Counted from the stretch's first letter, positions 31,041-42,086 are shown. The stretch: DNA of 64,000 bases from Pseudo-nitzschia pungens (GCA_037355855.1 CM074759.1:5270001-5334000), one strand, 5' to 3'. The notes: a model not told the origin generated them from the letters alone. Program-made: numbers and translations.

Positions 31041-31158
31041 ACAATAATAATAATAATATACATATTTAAATAACTTTACTCACCAAAGGTGAAACTAAAA
31101 CTACTCAGTCTGTGACCAGACTTTAACGTCGCCTCCATCAGAGAGTCAGGACCCCAAT
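31041..31158 (-). mobile_element. Tiny LINE 3'-end insertion in gypsy3 leader
   Basis: About 118 bp of LINE tail (hairpins plus (TAA)n) in the leader between LTR and gag, flanked by ACAAG (31036-31040 and 31159-31163). Compared with the gypsy2 leader (CTCCAACAAGCAACATG) the interruption is clear. An extremely 5'-truncated LINE insertion. Confidence 0.82.
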
Positions 31159-31182
31159 ACAAGCAGCACCAATTAACTGAAC

Positions 31183-32220
31183 ATGTCCGGTCTCTACAGA
31201 GACCCCCCAATTGCTTACAAGAGCTCCTTCAATCAAACCAAACCCAAGCTCTTCACCCTGTACAATGTCGACAAAGACAAAACCGACAGCATGAAAATCC
31301 CCCTGTTTACAGAGACAGGAGGTCTAGAAGAACTACTCTTTGTAGAAGAGTCTTTCCAGAATGCTGCCAATATCCTCCAGTTGCCAGTCAACAGATATCT
31401 AACTCACTTCAGTCGATGCCTTACCACAGACGCTCAGAGCAAATGGAATGACATGATCAGGGACCCCTTGAATCCAACAGAATTCCAATACGAGCAGCAA
31501 GAGATTGGAGGATATGAGCAAGCCATCATAGACTTCACCAAACTCTATTGCAATGCCAGAGATGCCAGGGACATCATGCACACCTATCTACGCAGCTCGG
31601 AATGCCAAAAGACCCCAGCAGTAACATGCAAAGAGCATGCCGATCGGATCCTCATCCTCATGAAATATACTCAAAAACTAGAGGGAAGCAGTGCTCCCCT
31701 CTCAAGAGTGGAGAAACTGACTATTTTACTCCACTCCTTCCCATCCACATGGATCAAAAACTATGGAATCATTCACAGTGGCATCCACGACAACACCACA
31801 GTCCAGTTCATTGTGGATCACATGAGCTGCCACAAGAGACAAGCAAACAAAAAGACCAACAAGAACAACAACAAACAACATAACAAGCGCTCGAGTAACA
31901 ATAACTCTCGTAAACGCAACTCCAACAACAGCAAGGGGAACAACAACAACAAGAAGTCCAACCCTTGCAGAATCCCCGGACACAACCACAACTGGTCCGA
32001 ATGTCCGAACAACAAGTTCTCCAAGAACTACAAAGGCAACACCAACCACAAAGGCAATACCAAACAAAATAATGAGACCTTCCACACCCAAGCTCACATA
32101 ATATCTGGAAGCAACGAATCCTTCCAGGCCCACATGAAAGCAGCGCTGGAATCTTACCATACAGAACATGGTGGCCAAACCAAAAGAAGCATCGATGGGG
32201 AGCTTGTGTGGCTCCCCTGA
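31183..32220 (+). CDS. gag: Gag of gypsy3
   Basis: 345 residues, ATG at 31183 (MSGLYRDPPI). Collinear with gypsy2 Gag: IPLFTETGGLEELLFVEE, LTHFSRCLTTDAQSKW, DIMHTYLRSSE, FIVDHMSCHKRQ; then an Asn/Lys-rich basic tract (about 215-265) and the knuckle CRIPGHNHNWSEC (about 268). Ends at TGA with pol continuing in the same frame. Intact although pol is damaged. Confidence 0.88.
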   Translation: MSGLYRDPPIAYKSSFNQTKPKLFTLYNVDKDKTDSMKIPLFTETGGLEELLFVEESFQNAANILQLPVNRYLTHFSRCLTTDAQSKWNDMIRDPLNPTEFQYEQQEIGGYEQAIIDFTKLYCNARDARDIMHTYLRSSECQKTPAVTCKEHADRILILMKYTQKLEGSSAPLSRVEKLTILLHSFPSTWIKNYGIIHSGIHDNTTVQFIVDHMSCHKRQANKKTNKNNNKQHNKRSSNNNSRKRNSNNSKGNNNNKKSNPCRIPGHNHNWSECPNNKFSKNYKGNTNHKGNTKQNNETFHTQAHIISGSNESFQAHMKAALESYHTEHGGQTKRSIDGELVWLP

Positions 32221-33268
32221 GTCTCCACAGGCTCTAAGCCTATTAAGAAGCCCCTGGCTTCCAATAAACCAGCAATCACCTTGCCTCCAGCTCCCCGGGA
32301 ACTGGATGCCAGCACAGCCCTGCTGTCTGGGATGACGCATGGAGAAGATCTCCCAGGAACAGAAGGGAAGGAACCTACAGGATGGAGTATTCCTGTTGAA
32401 CGCTCAGCAAAGCCTGCTACAGCAGCAACAACAAAAACAGTTTGATTCTCGGACAAGAGCAATCCGAACAAGGGTACAGACGCAATCGAATCGAAAATTG
32501 ATCAAAATAAGACAGGAAAGAACCATTCCCATGAAGAACACCTCTCTATATCATGCAGCAAACACCCATACCATGCTCATGGAAGAACTTGAAGATGCTG
32601 AACTCTTTGCTGATGATCTCTCCTTTGCCAATCCCTACAAATCCAAAGTCATTCTAGATAGAGCTTATCAAGAAACAGATCCATCTACAGTCGCACAGCA
32701 ACAGTCCCACATGTCCAAACAAGAGCAGCAGCAGTTCCAAGCAATACTAAACAAGTATCCCAATGTCTTTAATGGGGAACTTGGAAAGTATCCACACAAG
32801 AAGATCTCTCTAAGACTGAAGCCTGGATCCAAGCCCATACACAAGAAGCCTTATCCAGTTGCATACAAACGAGAAGACCTATTCAAAAGGGAACTCCAGA
32901 ATCTTTGTAATGATGGAGTCCTCAAGAGGTGCACTGGACCAGCTGAAAGGGCATTCCCAACCTTCATAGTTCCAAAGAAAGACAACAGGGTTAGATGGGT
33001 ATCAGACTTTTGAGAACTCATTGAACTACTAGAAAGAAGACCCTATCCTATACCCCGGATACAAGATATCATGAACAAGCGCAGCCAATACACTCACTTC
33101 ACCAAGATTGACTTGTCCATGCAATACTATTGCTTTGGGCTGGATGACGCAAGCAAAAAACTCTGTACCATTGTCGCACCATATGGTTGCTATGAATACC
33201 AAAGACTACCAATGGGAGTTAAAGTTTCCCCCGTCGTTGCTCAACAACTTATGGAAGATATCCTACAA
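32221..33268 (+). pseudogene. gypsy3 pol, protease-deleted and broken
   Basis: After the gag TGA the gypsy2-like spacer continues in frame (GSKPIKKP... PAPRELDAS) to a TGA at 32443-32445, where gypsy2 has CGA. The protease region (gypsy2 residues about 90-275, including DSGS) is deleted and the frame shifts. RT then runs 32339-33013 to a TGA at 33011-33013 (again CGA in gypsy2, SDF-R-EL), continues in frame (FTKIDLSMQYY), and is cut at 33268 by LINE D. Non-functional. Confidence 0.87.
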
Positions 33269-35137
33269 ACAATTTTGCAACGCTCCGACGTTCCGATGTT
33301 CCAGTATTTAAAACACGTAGATTTCTACACAACTTTCCCCTTTGATATCTCTCTCACTTCTAAAGCTCCAACAACAACACCAAGCACTACACCCACTAAC
33401 AGAGACCTCGCCTACTTGATTCTGCTATTGGATTGGTTGCTCCTTGCTCCCTTTGGTTGCTTTGGTTGCTTGTTTCCCCTTGCCGGTCGATCGATCGGCA
33501 GCAAGCCTCAGCAGCAAGCGAAACAAGGACACATAATTTCTACAGCAAGTCCAGTACTAATTCTACAGCTCAATTGTTTCGGTTAGTCTCCACGCTCGGT
33601 TTTCACTCTGTTTTCAAGCTCTTTTCAAGCCCCAACTTCAAGGTGCTTAAGTATACCATTACTTAATGCTCTACACTGTTTCCAGGTTACTTGCTGAGTT
33701 CCCTAAGTCTTTTCAAGTTGAAGTTGTCAACCACATACATACACCCCCTTTCTAGAAGGTTCCTACTCGCTGATTCCTAAGTATTTGCAAGTTCGCGCGA
33801 GCATATCTTCCAGTTTCCTCCGTATTTCAAGCCTACAGCCCCTCTGCTCCTTAAGTGTGTCTCACTTAAGAGCTCCCCTGTTTCCTAGCCTAGCCCCCTA
33901 GTCCTTAAGTATTTCTGCTTAAGGCTCCCCTCCTACATCGGTTAACAGTTTCCTTGGTCCATAAGTGTCCGCGAGTTCCCCGGTCCCTAAGTACCTGTTT
34001 TCCAGCAAGCAGCTTCCCTGGTCCCTAAGTGTCTCGCTCAAGGTCTTTGTTTTCAAGCCAATTGCCCCTGGATACTGTTTCCACCCTACCCTGTCCCCTA
34101 GGTGTTCGAGAGTTCCCCGGTCCCTAAGTACCTGTTTTCCAGCAAGCAGCTTCCCTGGTTCCTAAGTGTTCGCGAGTTCCCTGATCCCTAAGTGGCATTG
34201 CTATATAGCACCCCCGAGTTGAACTTCAGGTTCGACACTGTTTTCAAGACAAAAGCCTCCATCATTGTCCTTAGGGCCTCTACTAAAGCCCCTGTTTTTC
34301 AAGCAAGCAGCCTCCCTGGTCCCTAAGTGTTTGAGAGTTCTCTGGTCCCTAAGTACCTGTTTTCCAGCAAGCAGCTTCCCTGGTCCCTAAGTGTTCGCGA
34401 GTTCCCTGATCCCTAAGTGGCTTTGCTATATAGCACCCCCGAGTTGAACTTCAAGTTCGACACTGTTATCAAGACAACAGCCGCCCTCCTTTTCTCTAGG
34501 GCCTCTACTAAAGCCCCTGTTTTCAAGCAAGCAGTCTCCCTGGTCCCTAAGTGTCTCGCTCAAGGTCCCTGTTTTCAAGCCAATTGCCCCGGGATACTGT
34601 TTCCACTTATAAGTACTCGCGAGTTTGAACTTCAAGTTCCCTCCTGAGCCTTCTAAGTGTGCCCTGTCATTGGTATCCCCTGGTCCTTAAGTGTTTCTAC
34701 TAAAGCCCCTGTTTTCAAGCAAGCAGTTGCCCTGGTGCTTAAGTATACCACTTGGAATCATCCCTGGCCCAAATTTGGATACAGGTCCCCTATAACTGCA
34801 GGTTCTACACGATTTGCAGTAGTCTACTGGAGTTTCCAAATTCCTACCTCCAGAGCACCTCTGTGGGTTTCGAACGTGGCTTTTCTGGTAGTGCTCCAGT
34901 TCCTTTTTTTTGGATCCCCTGGAGTTTTTTCCTGTCCAGAACAACGTTGGACCTGTTGTTGCTGCTGTACCCTGTTTACCAGCCTACAACCCCCAGATCC
35001 CTCACTCTTTTCCCCAGCCTCTGGTACCAAGCCATACATCCCGGTACACCTCCTGTTGACAGTTACGACATTGTCTCACACTTGACAGTTTTTAAAAAAT
35101 TGTCTCACACTTGGGGCTTGTCCAACACTTCCACAGT
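33269..35137 (+). other. LINE D 5'UTR
   Basis: Conserved head (33269-33410), then repeats of GTCCCTAAGTGT / TTCAAGCAAGCAGC type blocks at about 33840-34760, including near-duplicate segments around 34080-34260 and 34330-34500. The segment 34825-34975 resembles the gypsy/gag-only leader (see findings). No gene of its own. Confidence 0.75.
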
Positions 35138-35520
35138 CCCGCCACCAGCAGTCCGGCCACAAGCAGTCAGCCCACCAGCAGTCAGGCTCCCAGCAGTCAG
35201 CCCACCAGCAGTCAGGCTCCCAGCAGTCAGCCCACCAGCAGTCAGCCCACCAGCAGTCAGGCTCCCAGCAGTCAGCCCACCAGCAGTCAGTCGCCCAGCA
35301 GTCAGGCTCTCAGCAGTCAGGCCACCAGCAGTCATGCTCTCAGCAGTCAGGCCACCAGCAGTCAGGCTCTCAGCAGTCAGGCTCCCAGCAGTCAGGCTCT
35401 CAGCAGTCAGGCCACCAGCAGTCAGGCTCTCAGCAGTCAGGCCACCAGCAGTCAGGCTCTCAGCAGTCAGGCTCTCAGCAGTCCGGCCATCAGCAGTCAG
35501 GCTCCCAGCAGTCCGTTCCA
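35138..35520 (+). repeat. 15-bp minisatellite before LINE D ORF1
   Basis: About 25 units of CAGCAGTCAGGCTCY / CAGCAGTCAGSCCAC. Unit length is a multiple of three, so the region is open and would read as SSQ-pentapeptides in the ORF1 frame, but no in-frame ATG precedes the ORF1 ATG at 35531. It is therefore either 5'UTR or N-terminal coding from a non-AUG start. Confidence 0.85.
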
Positions 35521-35530
35521 CCAACCCAAC

Positions 35531-38407
35531 ATGGCTCCCACTCCCCCAGCTTCCAGCCGCAAAAGGCCCCCCTTGTCTTCCTCCCCTTCCAACAAGCGCG
35601 CCTTTGTGAGGACTCCTCCTTCTCAACGCCTTGGTGGTTCCTCCACTCAGATTACTCCCACTCTCCCTACTGCTCAGGACCCTTCTTCCCGGTCAGGCTC
35701 CAAGTCTTCAGGTGCGCCCTCGGATGATGATGTTTCCTTTTCTTCCGCTGGGTCTACCTCTTCTGCTGGGCCTGCCTCCTCTGTTTCTCCCAAAGTGACT
35801 GAGGATGTCGACATGTTAGATCCTGAGCAGCCTCCCACGCAGCAGAATACTGGGCAGTCTGATCCTGGGACACCTGGCACCGGGACCTCAGACCCTAGGC
35901 CGTCTGCCACTGGGCAGTCAGGTGCTGGGACCTCTGGAGATGGAAAGCCAGCTCCTTCTCAGCCGGTGCCTCCTCCTGGCTCTACCCACACTCCAGGTCT
36001 TAAGCAAACCACTATTGCATTCCCTTCTGACAAGTCTTCTGCCTCCTCTACACCGACTGAGCGGACTATTCTTCGCCAGAAAGCCCTAGCTGCTGCCAAC
36101 AAAGCTCACACTGACTCCTTTCTCTGGTGCTTCTATGGTGAGGGGCCCTGTACTGGTCGTTCCTCTACTCCCCCCTCTACTCTTGCTCTTCGCAAAACTC
36201 CAGCAGGATCCCGACTCTGGGCTGGGTGTCCCAGTCCCACTCACTTCTTCAGCAAGAAGGATGGGAAAGACAAGAAATCCATCCATGATGTCTGTCAATC
36301 TGTCATTCCTCCAGTCTATGCTGAAGCTTTTCCAGACAACTCTGATTGGAGAACTGCTTCTTTGGAGTCCCTGGTTTCCCTTGCCTCTGCTTGCTTTCAA
36401 GAATCTGCTGGCTGGACCAAGCAACCTTCTGGACAAGCCCTGAAGAAATGCTTTATTGGTTTGGCCAAGATGTCCCCTGAGTGTTTTGAAACCTTGTACT
36501 GTGAGGGCAACCTTTTACCCAGTACAGAAGGCAAAGTGTGGTTGGCAGCCAACCACGTCCTTGGCTCCCACTGGCATTTTACGGAGCGACCTCCAGCTCC
36601 TGCCTCTACAGTAAAGGGTACTTCTTCCAGTTCCAAATCTGTGTCCTTCCTTCCTGGTCTTGATGGTGCCGCTGTCTTGTCATATCCTCGTGGACACTGC
36701 CTCCAACGCCGAGGGGTCTGCTCTAGTGCTTCCAGGGCTCCAGTTGATGTTACTGCCGGTACCAAGTGCTCTCACAGTTCTTATTTAACACTTTCCCTTC
36801 CCTGGCTGACTTCTCCAAGCCCTGGGGATCTGTATGATGAACTGCTCAAGTTTCTCAAGGAGGCCTTGGAACTAATCTGGAAAGTGGACAAGCGTCTGGT
36901 GCTTTATGTTTTTCCTTCCAGAGTCAGGCTGGACCCCAAAGCCAAACCAATTACCAAGATTTGGTCCACCCCCCCTGACAGAAAAACCTTGGAAGTGTAC
37001 GTTGCACAGCTCTGGCTCTGCAGCAGAACTGCTCCCCATTTAAGGTTCTTTGTTGGACACCGTGTTTCTTTGCAGGATCTCTTATCTCCAGATTTGCTTC
37101 AGAGACTCAAGGACAGGGACATGGACTTGAAGTATGACTACATCCAGGCTCCAGTCATTGTCACCTGTGGTTTTCTTCTTGGCTCCTACATGAAGAGTTT
37201 TGATCTTGATCACTACAATGCATTGCTTCAGACCCATCCCCGGTTCCAAGCCTTCCCTATTGCTGTTATTCGGAAGAACATCAGCCTGGACAGTTCCAAA
37301 GCCCCTGAACTCAATCCAGTCCCTGCTGCGCATGTTCTCTGTGATGCCACCAAAAGGTCCCAAACTGTTAAGCTGCTCAAAGGCCAGTTCAACAGATGCA
37401 AGCCTTCTGACATTGCCTCTCTTCCTGATGGTAAATTCTACAAGTTTATTGAGACAGCCACCAATCCCTCTGACAGGCCCCTCTCTCCCTCCAAGCTCAG
37501 AATTGTGAGACAAGCCAAGTCCCGTCAATCCAAGTTTATTGCAAGCCATGAGACTGCTCCTGTTCTTGGGGTTGCTGACCTTGATTTGCCAGTTGATCTG
37601 GGTCAGGGCTTGGGCATGATGACTTTGCGCTTAGTGTTACTGGGTATCAGAACTCGTGACAATTGGTCATGGCCTCTCTTTCTCTCTGTTGATGCTAACT
37701 CATACCGCGGTGAAATTCTTGCTCTGTATAACACTACAACCAAAGATGAAGCCATGGCCATGTTGTCTTTCTTGCCCATTATTTTGGAGGCACAGTTTGG
37801 TCCCTGTGTTCGGCAGTGGTTTTCTGCTGAGTGTTTGTCTGAAATGGAGGCTTACCATTGGGATGCCACTGCCAAATGTGTTGTGGAAACTGCTCCGGTT
37901 GACGATTCTTTGCATGATGCTTCCCTCCCTTTCTTTGGTGAGGGTGATGCCAGGGATTGGGAACTAGTTGATGATGAATTGTCAGATGATTCTGGTCCAG
38001 AACTTACTTTTGATTTGGATCTGCACTTTCAGCTCCAAGCCCGTGATGACAGTGGGGGTTGTGGTTATGATGATGCCCAATCCATGGCGACTTTAGCCAC
38101 TGGTACAACCAACCTCACTGATGCTCAGTCTCCAACTCCTCAGGATTCTGCAGCAGGTGCTTCTCCTGGTAACCCTTTGCCCTGTGCCTCTCCAGCTGAT
38201 GCGCATGCTGTCCAGCCTAGGGACAAGTCTGGGGATGGGGATGATGTGGCTGCTGATCTGCAGGTTGGTGTTGCTGCCATTGCATTTTCTCCTAGCCATG
38301 ATACCAGTGTCAGTGATCTAAGCCATACCAACGCCTCTACCACGTCAGCTCCAGCAAATCTTCCTTCTCCCGCGCAACAGACACGGTTTCCTTCTGATCA
38401 TGGTTAG
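35531..38407 (+). CDS. LINE D ORF1
   Basis: 958 residues from the ATG at 35531 (MAPTPPASSRKRP), the first in-frame ATG. Ser/Pro/Thr-rich, low-complexity N-terminal third, then a conserved body shared with LINE A ORF1 (ALAAANKAHTDSFLWCFYG; KSIHDVCQSVIPP; LYVFPSR; SYLTLSLP; TRDNWSWPLFLSVDANS). Acidic C-terminal stretch around residues 815-850. No RRM, CCHC or esterase motif recognised. By position it is the LINE RNA-binding partner of ORF2. The stop overlaps the ORF2 ATG (38400-38407). Intact, unlike ORF1 of LINE A. Confidence 0.86.
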   Translation: MAPTPPASSRKRPPLSSSPSNKRAFVRTPPSQRLGGSSTQITPTLPTAQDPSSRSGSKSSGAPSDDDVSFSSAGSTSSAGPASSVSPKVTEDVDMLDPEQPPTQQNTGQSDPGTPGTGTSDPRPSATGQSGAGTSGDGKPAPSQPVPPPGSTHTPGLKQTTIAFPSDKSSASSTPTERTILRQKALAAANKAHTDSFLWCFYGEGPCTGRSSTPPSTLALRKTPAGSRLWAGCPSPTHFFSKKDGKDKKSIHDVCQSVIPPVYAEAFPDNSDWRTASLESLVSLASACFQESAGWTKQPSGQALKKCFIGLAKMSPECFETLYCEGNLLPSTEGKVWLAANHVLGSHWHFTERPPAPASTVKGTSSSSKSVSFLPGLDGAAVLSYPRGHCLQRRGVCSSASRAPVDVTAGTKCSHSSYLTLSLPWLTSPSPGDLYDELLKFLKEALELIWKVDKRLVLYVFPSRVRLDPKAKPITKIWSTPPDRKTLEVYVAQLWLCSRTAPHLRFFVGHRVSLQDLLSPDLLQRLKDRDMDLKYDYIQAPVIVTCGFLLGSYMKSFDLDHYNALLQTHPRFQAFPIAVIRKNISLDSSKAPELNPVPAAHVLCDATKRSQTVKLLKGQFNRCKPSDIASLPDGKFYKFIETATNPSDRPLSPSKLRIVRQAKSRQSKFIASHETAPVLGVADLDLPVDLGQGLGMMTLRLVLLGIRTRDNWSWPLFLSVDANSYRGEILALYNTTTKDEAMAMLSFLPIILEAQFGPCVRQWFSAECLSEMEAYHWDATAKCVVETAPVDDSLHDASLPFFGEGDARDWELVDDELSDDSGPELTFDLDLHFQLQARDDSGGCGYDDAQSMATLATGTTNLTDAQSPTPQDSAAGASPGNPLPCASPADAHAVQPRDKSGDGDDVAADLQVGVAAIAFSPSHDTSVSDLSHTNASTTSAPANLPSPAQQTRFPSDHG

Positions 38408-41400
38408 GTTTTCTGGTGTGAGGTCTGATGGGATGCCTGATTCTTCAAATCCCATCCTTGCTTCCACCGGTTCTACTTCTCCCTCTGTCTCTCTCCCTGC
38501 TTCTCGTTTTGTCCAATTAACTCTACATGGGGACTCTCTTGCTGCCAAGGATTCTGATATTTTTGGACATCCTTTTCCTCAAGCCCCATCCTCTAACTCC
38601 ACCATCATCACTTTTCAAAACATTGGGCCCCAGCGCAGAGCTGCTTTCATGTCAAGATCCAGGCACAACTCCCGCCAATTTGTCAAGAGCAAGGCTAGTG
38701 TTGCACTTTATGCTGAGCACTGTTTGAATGAATCCAAGCTGCTTCCTTGTGACCTCTTCAACCGGCGCCTGAAGAATGTCTGCCCCTCCAGTTTTTCATA
38801 CCTTGCCAACAACAAGCATGAAGCTTCTGACTGCACTTGGCTTCAGCCTGGAGGCACTGGTTTTACCCTTGATCAGCTCTATAGTTCCCACAAGGTTGCT
38901 CATGGGGCTGATCCTTCTGGCCTTGGAAGGTGGACCTTTGTCAAGTTTCAGGGCAGGGCTGGTTCCACTGTCACAATGTTTTCTGCCTACTGCCCTGTTG
39001 AAAATGACAGGGATCTTGGCTCAGTTTGGAATCAACAGTACAGGTACTTTCAAGCAGCTGAGAATCTTTTCTCTCCCAATCCTTGCATTCTCTTTCACCG
39101 GGATCTAACTGCTGCCCTTCAGGCCTGCCTGGGTGCCGGTGACCAAGTTATACTTGGGATTGATCAAAATGCTGATGTTAGATCTGATGGTTTATCTTCT
39201 GAGCTCAAGGCCCTTGGTTTCAGAGATGCTGTTCTGTCCTTGCACTCTCAGTCTTCTCCTCCAGCCACCCACAACAGAAACACAACCAGGACTCCAATTG
39301 ATGCCATCTGGGTCTCTGAATATGTTGATGTTCTCAGGGCAGGGTACTGTCCCTTTGGTGGTGCCCAAGGAATGGATTCGGATCATCGCATGCTCTGGAT
39401 TGAAGTCTGCAATAGCAGCATCATGGGAAAACATCTGCCTCCTCCTGTCCACTGCTCCATGTCCAGACTGCAATCTTCTCATCCTCATCTGCGTCAACGG
39501 TATTTCAAGCGTGTCAGGCACAGTTTTCTCACGGCTGGAGTGTTTTCTCTCCAGGCCAAGCTGGAGCAGTTGCTGGCTCAGTTCCAATCTGGTGATACTT
39601 CTGTGAAAGATGCTCTCATCAACACCTATGAAGTCCTCCATGAAACCTCCACCTCTCTCAGGCTGTCTGTTGAACGGCATCTCTGCAACACAAGAGCTGG
39701 GATGGTTCCATGGTCACCTCAGCTCCAGGTGTATCGTGATACCATTGATTTCTGGCGCCGTGTTGTGAAGTTGAGGCAGGGTGTGTCTACCAGTCATACT
39801 GTTTTGAAGCGGCTTGCTTCCAAGCTTTCCCTCTACAAAGGGGAACACTGTGATTTACCCAGTGCTATCTTGCATTTGAAACAAGCTTACAAGCAGTACC
39901 GGGCTGTAAAAAAGCTGGCTCCCTCCTGGAGAGACTCTTTCAATCAAGGCCTGGTGGATGCTCTTCTTGCTGAGGGTAAGCCCCACAACCAGAGTGCTTC
40001 CCAGATTCGTGCCCGGATGCGGAGGGAAAGGATTCAAAGAGAGCTTGGTGTTGCAGCTAGGTCAATTCGTGGGCGCATTAACAAAGCAGCAGTCTTGAAG
40101 GCTATTGCTGTTGGCCCTGACGGTGCTGAACAGGTGTTGGAGTCCCAGTCAACTATGGTTCCAGCTATGGCTGAATCTAACGTCAGGCGCCAACAACAGT
40201 GTATTGGCACTCCCTCCATGGCTCCCTCTTTTATCCAAGACTTTGGATATTTAGGTACAGGCCCCGCTTCTGCTGCAGTTCTTGAAGGATCCTACACTCC
40301 TCCACCTGACACTGACAAGTATCTCTGTGAATTTCTTTCCTGTCTCAAAGTGCCTGATTCTCTCCTGCAACTGCCCCCTTTTGATTATTCTGTGAGCCCA
40401 GCTGACAATGCTGCTGCTTGGCAAAGTCAGAGGGAACGCACTGCCGGTGAACCTTCTTGTTTGAGCTTTGCCCATCACAAGTCCTTTGCCCTTGACCCAC
40501 AGTTGAATTGCTTTGATACTCTTCTGAGATCAGTCCCACTGATTGTTGGTTTCTCTCCTGCTGCCTGGCAAGTCATCACTGATGTTGAGATCTTCAAGAA
40601 ACCTGGTGAATATAGGGTTGACAAGATGAGGCTCATCCAGTTGATGTCTCCTGAATTCCAGATCAACAACAAGATGATTGGTCGACGCATTCTTGCTCAT
40701 GCTGAACGTGCCAATGCAGTGGCTGCTGATCAGCATGGGAGCAGGAAGCACCACAAGGCTATCAACACCTGCCTGAACAAGAAGCTCATCTGTGATGTGT
40801 TACGCCAAAAGCGCAGATCTGGTGCTGTTGCCATGAATGATGCCAAGGGTTGCTATGACAGGATCTCTCATCCCATTGCTGGTCTCACTCTCCAGAGTTT
40901 TGGCCTTCCAGCGCATGTTTGTGAAGTTCTTTTGTCTACCCTGCAGCGTGCCAAACACCACATCAAAACTGGTTTTGGCCGATCAGGCCCTGTGTATGGT
41001 GATGAACCTGTCCCTCTCAGTGGTTGTGGCCAAGGCAATGGTATTGGTCCCACTCTCTGGGCACTGGTTTCTACAATTGTCTTCAGGATGATGCAACAGG
41101 CAGGTCATGGTGTCCACCTTGTAACTTCTTTGTCCCTGCAGCTGGTTTCCCTGGTGGGATTCGCTTTTGTGGATGACACTGATTTGTTCTGTGCCGGTTC
41201 TGATCCCGACACCTCTGGTGAGACCTTGGCTGTTGACTTTCAGGATGCCCTTGACAGGTGGGCAGGTGGCATTATTGCAACTGGAGGTGCCATTGAACCT
41301 GCCAAATCCTTCTGTTATTTGATTGATTTCAAATGGATTGGCTCTGGTTGGAATTATCGCTCCATTGCTGACATGCCTGGTGACTTCACTGTTGCTGACA

Positions 41401-42086
41401 AGCTTGGCAATCGTGCTACCCTGGATCGCTTTGAGGTTGACCATGCTGACAAAACCCTTGGTGTTTTCATCTCCATGGATGGCAATGAGGATGCCCAAAT
41501 TGCTCACATGCAGTCCCAGTCTAAGGCTTTTGGGTCTCAACTGAAGGCTTCCAAGTGTGAGAAGAGGGCTTCCCTCTACACATTCAAGTATTCTTTCATG
41601 AAGTCTGTTGAGTATCCCATGCCTGTCACTCAACTTGATGAGGGTACATGGACCAAGATTCTTCACCCAGCCCTTGTCCCTGTGCTGAATAAGGCTGGAA
41701 TGTCCCGCAGCTTTCCCAGACATGTGTTCTTTGGTCCATCTCTTTATCAAGGCTTTGGTTTCATTCATCCATATCTTCTCCAAGAGTTTAGCCATATTGC
41801 CACTATCTTCCAGGAATCTGTCAGGTCCTCACAAACTGGCAGGATTCTAAGGCTCACTGCTGAGGCTCTGAGGCTTGAATTGGGTGTTCCTCTCCATCTT
41901 GGGGTCACACCCTATCATCCCTTTGCCTCATACATTACTCCTTGTTGGTACAAGCATGTATGGAAATTCTTTTCCATGCATCCTGTGAGCTTGGCTGAAG
42001 ACTTCCCAGACCCTCCTCTGCTGCGCTCCAATGACTGCTACCTTATGCAAGCCTTTGTTGATGCCGGTTTCAGAGGTGCTGTTTGA
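38400..42086 (+). pseudogene. LINE D ORF2, truncated after reverse transcriptase
   Basis: ATG at 38400 within the ORF1 stop. Endonuclease (GIDQNADVRSDG, TPIDAIW, SDHRMLW) and reverse transcriptase (NDAKGCYD, GQGNGIGP, FVDDTD) are complete. The frame ends at TGA 42084-42086, created by fusion to D2 after FVDAGFRGA. It lacks the RNase H and zinc-finger region (about 720 residues). Confidence 0.9.

Larger units (their letters stand above)
30624..33268 (+). mobile_element. gypsy3: LTR retrotransposon, 5' half
   Basis: 5' LTR, leader with palindrome, gag, then damaged pol up to mid-RT, where LINE D is inserted (33269). It lies in LINE F; bases just left of the LTR are CTGGG (30619-30623), the expected 5-bp target duplication, whose partner is outside the visible part. 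The 3' half is not found in the window. Same family as gypsy2 but protease-deleted. Confidence 0.88.
33269..42086 (+). mobile_element. LINE D, complete 5' end, ORF2 truncated
   Basis: Starts ACAATTTTGCAACGCTCC directly after gypsy3 RT codons. 5'UTR, 15-bp minisatellite, ORF1, 8-nt overlap, ORF2. It ends abruptly in ORF2 after GFRGA (about residue 1228), fused to the ORF1 end of a second copy, D2. RNase H, zinc finger and 3'UTR are missing. Subfamily distinct from A/B/E in coding sequence; LINE C and the 51627 fragment belong to the same subfamily. Confidence 0.9.

Noticed and set aside
35105..35626. 173-codon minus-strand open frame made of SLTAGGLTAE-like repeats
   Set aside because: It is the antisense of the 15-bp minisatellite; any frame across a 15-bp repeat without stops stays open. 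No independent evidence for a gene.
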